Part shown: positions 58,659 through 64,000 of the stretch, one piece after another
Layout: every line of letters begins with the position of its first letter
How positions within the stretch are numbered: position 1 is the stretch's first letter
Source of the DNA: Mucilaginibacter sp. Bleaf8
GTDB taxonomy: Bacteria; Bacteroidota; Bacteroidia; Sphingobacteriales; Sphingobacteriaceae
DNA length: 64,000 bases
Assembly: GCF_018390515.1 (NCBI RefSeq)
Contig: NZ_JAHBBK010000007.1
Coordinates: forward strand, 56,172 to 120,171
Reading direction: 5' to 3'
The notes under the pieces: generated by a model
Seen by the model: only the letters and a program-made list of their open reading frames with translations
The model's database searches: none
What the model was told of the DNA's origin: nothing
Position numbers and translations under genes: made by a program

Positions 58659-61600
58659 ATGATCAGGAAATTTATAGAAAGGCCCGTACTGGCTACCGTA
58701 ATCTCCATTTTATTGGTGATTGTGGGTGTACTGGGCCTCATGAAACTGCCTTTGCAGCAGTTTCCGGATATAGCGCCACCGGCCGTGCAGGTAACTGCTA
58801 TTTATCCGGGTGCCAATGCCGAAACCATATTGCGTTCGGTAGCGCCTTCACTTGAGGAGGCCATTAACGGGGTGGAGAACATGACTTACATGAGCTCCAC
58901 CGCCAGTAACGATGGGTCGCTGGTAATTACCGTATACTTTAAGCTGGGTACCAACCCCGATCAGGCTGCCGTAAATGTGCAAAACCGCGTATCGCAGGCT
59001 ACCAGTCAGCTGCCAGCCGAGGTTGTACAGCAGGGTATTACCACCGCAAAGCAGCAGAACAGCTTAATTATGGTGGTGGATTTATATACGGATGATGCTG
59101 CCAAGTACGATCAAACCTTTTTAACCAACTACGCGCAGATCAATATTATTCCCGAAATTAAACGTATTCCGGGTGTAGGTTCGGCTACGGTATTTGGTGG
59201 CAGTAAGGATTACTCGATGCGTGTTTGGCTTAACCCGGCCCAAATGGCCAGCTACAACCTCACGCCGAAAGAAGTAATGGCCGTCATTCAGGATAAAAAC
59301 CTGGAAGCTGCACCTGGTAAGTTTGGTGAAAGTAGTAAAGAGTCGTTCGAGTATGTGATCAAATACAAAGGTAAGCTTAGTAAACCCGAAGATTATGAGA
59401 ACATGGTGATCCGTGCCAATGCCGACGGCTCATTATTAAGACTGAAAGACGTAGCCAAAGTTGAATTTGGTTCTTACAGCTATGGCAGTTTAACCCGTAT
59501 CAACGGTAAGCCCGGTTTAAATATCGGTATCTTACAGCTGGCCGGCTCCAACGCCAACGAAATACAGACCAATATTACTAAGCTAATGGAAAAATCGGCT
59601 AAAGATTTTCCGAAAGGCGTAAAGTTCCTCACGCTGTATAGTACCAAAGTAGCGCTCGATCAATCTATTGAGCAGGTAAAACACACCCTCATCGAAGCCT
59701 TTATACTGGTATTCATCGTAGTATTTATCTTCCTGCAGGATTTTCGCTCTACCCTTATCCCGGCCATTGCAGTGCCTGTGGCTATTGTGGGTACGTTCTT
59801 CTTTATGCAATTGTTCGGCTTTTCCATCAACCTGCTAACGTTGTTCGCGCTGGTACTGGCCATTGGTATTGTGGTAGATGATGCTATTGTGGTGGTTGAG
59901 GCCGTGCACGCTAAGATGGAGCACGAGCATTTAACACCGCGCAATGCCACACTATCGGCCATGAGCGAAATTACCGGGGCTATTATATCCATTACGCTGG
60001 TGATGTCGGCCGTGTTTTTACCGGTAGGTTTCATTGAAGGTTCAACTGGCGTATTTTACCGGCAGTTTGCCTTCACTATGGCTATCGCCATTTTAATTTC
60101 GGCTGTTAACGCTTTAACGCTGAGCCCGGCATTGGCCGCCTTGTTTCTTAAAAATACGCACGCCGATAAGCAGCACGATGCGCCTAAAAGCTTTAAAGAG
60201 AAGTTCTTTACAGGTTTTAATACCGGCTTCAACTCGTTAACCAACCGTTATGTAAACAGCCTGAAGTTTTTGGTAAAAAACAAGTGGCTGAGCATGGGCG
60301 GACTAGCACTGGTATTACTAACTACCATCTGGCTCATGAAACGTACGCCATCAGGTTTCATCCCATCTGAAGATCAGGGCTTTATTGCCATATCGGTGGC
60401 CTTACCTGCCGGTGCATCACTAGAACGTACAACTGAGGTTGAAAAGCAACTGGAAAATGCCCTTCAAAATGAGCCTTATCAGCGTACACTAAATATTATA
60501 TCAGGTTTCAACGTACTTACCTCCTCAACCAGTCCGTCGGCCGGTGTTGCCTTCATTCTGTTAAAGCCAAGTGAAGAGCGTGGTGCGGTTAAAGACATCA
60601 ACGATATCATGAACCAGGTGCGTGGCAAGCTGGCTGCTATAAAAGGTGCCAACTTCTTTGTGTTTACCTTCCCAACCGTACCCGGTTTTAGTAACGTAGA
60701 TGGTTTGGACTTTGTATTGCAGGATAAAACCGGTACCGGCCGTTTGGATAAGTTTGGCAACGTAGGCAACAGCTTTATCATGGAGCTGATGAAACGCAAG
60801 GAAATTGCATTTGCCTTTACCACTTTCCGTGCCGATTACCCACAACTGGAAATGGAAGTGAACGATGTAAAAGCCGATCAGTTGGGCGTAAGTGTAAAAG
60901 ATATACTGCAAACCATGCAGGCCTTTTACGGCAGTTCGCAAGCATCCGATTTTAACCGCTTTGGTAAATACTACCGCGTGGTGGTGCAGGCTAATAAATT
61001 GGACCGGGCCGACCCGACATCCATTCAAGGCGTTTATGTAAAGAACAATCAGGGCCAGATGGTGCCGCTAAATACACTGGTGAAACTTAAACGTGTGTAT
61101 GGTCCCGAAACCGCTTCCCGCTATAACCTGTTTAACTCTATGGGTATTAATGCTATTGCCAAACCGGGCTACAGTTCGGGTGATGCTATCAAAGCCATAC
61201 AGGAGGTTGCCGAGCAAAGTTTACCAAAAGGCTATGCCTATGAATTTTCCGGACAAACCCGTGAGGAAATCTCTTCCGGCGGGCAATCAGCTATCATCTT
61301 TATGTTGAGCCTGGTGTTCATTTACTTCCTGCTGGCTGCCCAGTATGAAAGTTATATCCTGCCTTTCGCTGTTATCCTGTCTATCCCAACAGGTATATTG
61401 GGCGTGTTTGTGGCCATTGGTCTTACCGGAATCGAAAACAATATCTATGTACAGGTGGCGCTGGTAATGCTCATTGGCTTATTAGCTAAGAATGCCATTC
61501 TTATTGTGGAGTTTGCCGTGCAAAGGCGACGCAATCGCGAAGGCTTGGTAGCAGCGGCACTCGAAGCGGCAAAATCCAGGTTGCGCCCTATCATCATGAC

Positions 61601-61862
61601 CTCACTGGCCTTTGTGGTAGGCTTAATACCTATGATGGGTGCCAAAGGTCCGTCAGCACAGGGTAACCATTCCATCAGTATAGGTGCAGCAGGCGGTATG
61701 GTGAGTGGCGTAATTTTAGGATTGTTCATTATTCCGGTATTGTTCGTCATCTTCCAGCATCTGCAGGAAAGGATAAGTGGCGTACCGGTTAAGGTACCTC
61801 CTACCGATGGTCATTTGAACGGACAGCATGCTCATGAGCCCGAAGAAATATCAGCTCACTAA
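58659..61862 (+). CDS. RND multidrug efflux pump (HAE1/AcrB family)
   Basis: The 1067-residue protein has the usual twelve-helix arrangement with two large periplasmic loops. The N-terminus MIRKFIERPVLATVISILL and PLQQFPDIAPPAVQVTAIYPGA are classic. The proton-relay aspartates are in GIVVDDAIVVVEAV (helix 4), and the second-half counterpart NAILIVEFA is seen near residue 945. It exports drugs, detergents or bile-like compounds using the proton gradient. It is expressed with the adaptor and the outer-membrane channel under TetR control. Confidence 0.97.
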   Translation: MIRKFIERPVLATVISILLVIVGVLGLMKLPLQQFPDIAPPAVQVTAIYPGANAETILRSVAPSLEEAINGVENMTYMSSTASNDGSLVITVYFKLGTNPDQAAVNVQNRVSQATSQLPAEVVQQGITTAKQQNSLIMVVDLYTDDAAKYDQTFLTNYAQINIIPEIKRIPGVGSATVFGGSKDYSMRVWLNPAQMASYNLTPKEVMAVIQDKNLEAAPGKFGESSKESFEYVIKYKGKLSKPEDYENMVIRANADGSLLRLKDVAKVEFGSYSYGSLTRINGKPGLNIGILQLAGSNANEIQTNITKLMEKSAKDFPKGVKFLTLYSTKVALDQSIEQVKHTLIEAFILVFIVVFIFLQDFRSTLIPAIAVPVAIVGTFFFMQLFGFSINLLTLFALVLAIGIVVDDAIVVVEAVHAKMEHEHLTPRNATLSAMSEITGAIISITLVMSAVFLPVGFIEGSTGVFYRQFAFTMAIAILISAVNALTLSPALAALFLKNTHADKQHDAPKSFKEKFFTGFNTGFNSLTNRYVNSLKFLVKNKWLSMGGLALVLLTTIWLMKRTPSGFIPSEDQGFIAISVALPAGASLERTTEVEKQLENALQNEPYQRTLNIISGFNVLTSSTSPSAGVAFILLKPSEERGAVKDINDIMNQVRGKLAAIKGANFFVFTFPTVPGFSNVDGLDFVLQDKTGTGRLDKFGNVGNSFIMELMKRKEIAFAFTTFRADYPQLEMEVNDVKADQLGVSVKDILQTMQAFYGSSQASDFNRFGKYYRVVVQANKLDRADPTSIQGVYVKNNQGQMVPLNTLVKLKRVYGPETASRYNLFNSMGINAIAKPGYSSGDAIKAIQEVAEQSLPKGYAYEFSGQTREEISSGGQSAIIFMLSLVFIYFLLAAQYESYILPFAVILSIPTGILGVFVAIGLTGIENNIYVQVALVMLIGLLAKNAILIVEFAVQRRRNREGLVAAALEAAKSRLRPIIMTSLAFVVGLIPMMGAKGPSAQGNHSISIGAAGGMVSGVILGLFIIPVLFVIFQHLQERISGVPVKVPPTDGHLNGQHAHEPEEISAH

Positions 61863-61882
61863 TTTCCCAATCACACATAACA

Positions 61883-63298
61883 ATGAAAAAGAATATAAAC
61901 GGATACCTGCTGATTATGCTGGTTGGCCTATTAGCCGCCTGCAAGGTATCTAAAGATGTACGGCTGCCGGAAAATAGTTTACCCGGCAGCTACCGTTCGG
62001 CAACAGCCAGTACAGATACCAATTCCGTTGGTCGCTTGCCCTGGAAAAGCTTTTTTACCGAAACTACCTTACAGAACCTGATCGACAGCGCCATTGCGCG
62101 TAATAATGATCTGCAGTTGGCTATCAAAAACATCGAAGCCGCCCGTCTTACTTTACAGCAGGCTAAATGGGGCAACGTACCGGCGGTAGGCTTGCAGGCA
62201 ACCGCTACTATCAACCGCCCCTCAAACAATAGTTTGAATGGTATCAGCCTAAGCCAGTTTTTGGGTAGCAAGCATATTGAAGATTATACGGTAGCCGCCA
62301 ATATATCCTGGGAGGCCGATATATGGGGAAAAATCAGTAGTCGTAAGGCACAGGCCCTGGCCGCCTACCTGCAAACCGGAGAAGCCCGCAAGGCGGTACA
62401 AACCCAATTGGTTGCCAGCGTATCACAAGCTTACTTTAATTTGCTGATGCTGGATGAGCAGTTAGGTGTGGCTAAACGTAATGTAATGCTTACTGATAGC
62501 ACACTGCGTATTATAAGGTTGCAATTTAACGCCGGGCAAGTAACGCTACTTGCCGTGCAGCAAGCCGAAGCGCAACGCCTTACTGCCGCACGCTTAATAC
62601 CGCAATTTGAGCAGGATATTACTATCCAGGAAAATGCTTTAAGCATCCTAAGCGGCAAGCTCCCGGATAGCATTGTGCGGTCGGGCCGGCTTAACGATGT
62701 CGCTTTGCCTCAAACGCTATCAACTGGTTTGCCCTCACAATTATTAAGCCTGCGTCCGGATGTAAAAAGTGCCGAGCTGGATATTGAGCGTGCTAATGCA
62801 GTAGTTGGCTATACCAAAGCAAGCATGTACCCGTCGCTAACTATTACTGCACAGGGCGGAGTTAACGCATTTAAAGCCAGCAACTGGTTTAATGTACCTG
62901 CATCCTTATTTGGTATCGCTACAGGCGGTATTGCTCAGCCCCTATTACAACGGCGAGAACTAAAAACCAATTACGAGATAGCTAAAGTGAACCGCGAAAA
63001 ATCGGTGATCCAGTTCAGGCAGCAGGTATTACAAGCCGCGGGCGAAGTGTCTGACGCTTTGGTGCGGATTGACAAACTGAGCCAACAACAAAACATCGCA
63101 GCCGACCGTACCAAAACATTGGAACAAGCCACACGTAATGCCAACATGCTGTTTAAAAATGGAATGGCCAATTACCTGGAAGTAATTACAGCACAAAGTA
63201 ACGTATTGCAAAGCGAACTTGAATTAGCCTCTATCAAAAAGGCACAATTAGATGCTACTGTTGACCTGTATCGCTCATTAGGCGGCGGCTGGAACTAA
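61883..63298 (+). CDS. NodT-family outer-membrane efflux lipoprotein (TolC-like)
   Basis: The 471-residue protein has a lipoprotein signal ending LLAAC (Cys20). Two OEP (outer-membrane efflux protein) repeats follow (about 60-270 and 275-465), including LRPDVKSAELDIERANAVVGYTKASMYPSLTI and NGMANYLEVITAQSNVLQSE near the C-terminus. NodT/OprM-type channels form the trimeric exit duct for RND pumps. The gene starts 20 bases after the pump and is the last of the operon; it ends 35 bases before the first rrn promoter element. Confidence 0.95.
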   Translation: MKKNINGYLLIMLVGLLAACKVSKDVRLPENSLPGSYRSATASTDTNSVGRLPWKSFFTETTLQNLIDSAIARNNDLQLAIKNIEAARLTLQQAKWGNVPAVGLQATATINRPSNNSLNGISLSQFLGSKHIEDYTVAANISWEADIWGKISSRKAQALAAYLQTGEARKAVQTQLVASVSQAYFNLLMLDEQLGVAKRNVMLTDSTLRIIRLQFNAGQVTLLAVQQAEAQRLTAARLIPQFEQDITIQENALSILSGKLPDSIVRSGRLNDVALPQTLSTGLPSQLLSLRPDVKSAELDIERANAVVGYTKASMYPSLTITAQGGVNAFKASNWFNVPASLFGIATGGIAQPLLQRRELKTNYEIAKVNREKSVIQFRQQVLQAAGEVSDALVRIDKLSQQQNIAADRTKTLEQATRNANMLFKNGMANYLEVITAQSNVLQSELELASIKKAQLDATVDLYRSLGGGWN

Positions 63299-63333
63299 AG
63301 AAAACGCGCCATTACAAACAAAGCGCAATAAAG

Positions 63334-63365
63334 TTTTGCCAATCTGTAAAATTTCCATACCTTTG
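63334..63365 (+). promoter_or_regulatory. rrn promoter P0 (distal)
   Basis: TTTTG (63334-63338) and TACCTTTG (63358-63365) are separated by 19 bases and match the phylum's promoter pattern, about 600 bases upstream of 16S. Confidence 0.6.
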
Positions 63366-63491
63366 TCATCCCGCTTGCAAGGAGCGGCTGATGGATTGAC
63401 AGAAGGAAAAGGCGCTGAAAAGCGGTCAGAACCGAAAGGAGAAGCCGATTAACTGAACGCCACGGCTGCTTTGAAAAAAGGAAAAAAGGTC

Positions 63492-63522
63492 TTGACGTGA
63501 GTTAGAAAAAGTGTTACCTTTG
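63492..63522 (+). promoter_or_regulatory. rrn promoter P1
   Basis: TTGACG (63492-63497) and TACCTTTG (63515-63522) with 17-bp spacing, followed by CAGTCGC near the start site. The TACCTTTGCA form is also used by P2. Confidence 0.75.
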
Positions 63523-63660
63523 CAGTCGCAAATCGAGAGAGTAGCGAAGTTCATTGAAAGAAGGGTAAAGGAGTGGTGAGAGGCAGAGCAAAGCGCGGTG
63601 AAAACTGCGATGGTGCTCTAAGACAAACCGGGAAGCTGAAAAAAAACTTGAAAATAGTTT

Positions 63661-63690
63661 TTGGAAATGTAAAAAAGCTTCTTACCTTTG
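63661..63690 (+). promoter_or_regulatory. rrn promoter P2 (proximal)
   Basis: TTGGAAA (63661-63667) and TACCTTTG (63683-63690), followed by CACTCCC. It lies about 280 bases upstream of the 16S 5' end. Confidence 0.75.
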
Positions 63691-63810
63691 CACTCCCAAC
63701 CGAAAGGAAGGGCGCTGAGAACGAAAGTTTGAGGCGAAGATAACAAGAAAAGTCATTCACTGCAATAGTGAACGGATATAAAAAGCGGAACCGAGACGGG
63801 GAAGCGAGAA

Positions 63811-63827
63811 AGTTCTTTTAAGAAATA
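63811..63827 (+). promoter_or_regulatory. boxA-like antitermination element in the rrn leader
   Basis: AGTTCTTTTAAGAAATA resembles the boxA core (GCTCTTTAACA) that recruits Nus factors to rRNA transcripts. It lies about 145 bases before 16S in the purine-rich leader. The identity is tentative. Confidence 0.4.
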
Positions 63828-63969
63828 ATCATGTAGCGTAGCGGGAGACAACCGATCTTGGTTGTTCTCAGTCAAAAAAACCACAATAAGTTACGGAATA
63901 CTGTATAAAGATATATTAATACAGATTTCTATTTTGAGTAATAGGGTCTGGATACAAACAAAACATTTT

Positions 63970-64000
63970 ACAATGGAGAGTTTGATCCTGGCTCAGGATG
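63970..64000 (+). rRNA. rrs: 16S ribosomal RNA, 5' end (truncated by the window)
   Basis: GAGAGTTTGATCCTGGCTCA from 63977 is the universal 16S 5' sequence, preceded by ACAATG as in Sphingobacteriaceae 16S genes. Only the first 31 bases are inside the window. The three upstream promoters and leader show this is the start of an rrn operon. Confidence 0.98.

Overview
The window looks like chromosome from a Bacteroidota bacterium, most likely family Sphingobacteriaceae (Mucilaginibacter- or Pedobacter-like). Three things suggest this. Promoters follow the phylum-specific TTTG / TAnnTTTG pattern, best seen upstream of the 16S rRNA gene that begins at the right edge. Shine-Dalgarno sequences are largely absent. 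The gene content is typical: GH30 and GH5 glycosidases, an M61 peptidase, 7TM-DISM sensors, a NodT-type efflux channel and split Kdp regulators. No complete insertion sequence, prophage or CRISPR array is visible.

Layout. 1-4.2 kb: polysaccharide degradation (the end of one GH30 enzyme, a complete GH30, a seven-heme cytochrome, a GH5). 4.3-6.2 kb: a 7TM-DISM membrane sensor with a transposase-type zinc ribbon at its C-terminus. 6.4-20.6 kb: a potassium regulon with a mini-ORF, kdpF, kdpA, kdpB, kdpC, a porin, a short KdpD (P-loop plus USP only), a separate histidine kinase, an NtrC-type sigma-54 activator, kup behind a sigma-54 promoter, and a paralogous second kinase. 21-23.7 kb: gluconate permease and 6-phosphogluconate dehydrogenase. 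23.9-27.9 kb: a YbbA/YbbP-like ABC exporter with a GDSL esterase. 27.9-31.5 kb: a Crp-type regulator, a fatty acid hydroxylase, a GAF kinase and small membrane proteins. 31.5-38.3 kb (minus strand): M28 and M61 peptidases, then ackA and pta separated by a palindromic REP-like repeat. 38.7-40.2 kb: an isolated two-gene unit resembling a phage recombination module. 40.45-40.71 kb (minus): an unusual 111-nt class II tRNA-like gene with its own promoter and terminator. 40.8-46.7 kb: an Lrp regulator, a HAD protein, Tex, small proteins, an ArsR/Old Yellow Enzyme operon and an unknown gene behind a 38-bp inverted repeat. 46.7-51.7 kb: a YfiT-type enzyme with an extra N-terminal domain, an FAD oxidoreductase, a drug/metabolite transporter and an AraC regulator. 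51.8-56.6 kb: a TPM / zinc-ribbon / SPFH / membrane-protein cluster reminiscent of B. subtilis ydjGHI. 56.7-63.3 kb: a TetR-controlled RND efflux operon with matching operators in front of tetR and the pump genes. 63.3-64 kb: the rrn leader with three promoters and the first bases of 16S rRNA.

How the parts work together. The most coherent system is the potassium block. Kdp (high affinity) and Kup (secondary uptake) lie around a rewired sensor cascade in which an NtrC-type activator takes the place expected for an OmpR-type KdpE. A sigma-54 -24/-12 element and upstream CCAAAAYGG boxes in front of kup give a concrete regulatory hypothesis. The strongest puzzles are the tRNA-like gene, the 7TM-DISM/zinc-ribbon fusion and the phage-like pair. 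Functional names rest on motifs and family recognition by eye; no database search was run.
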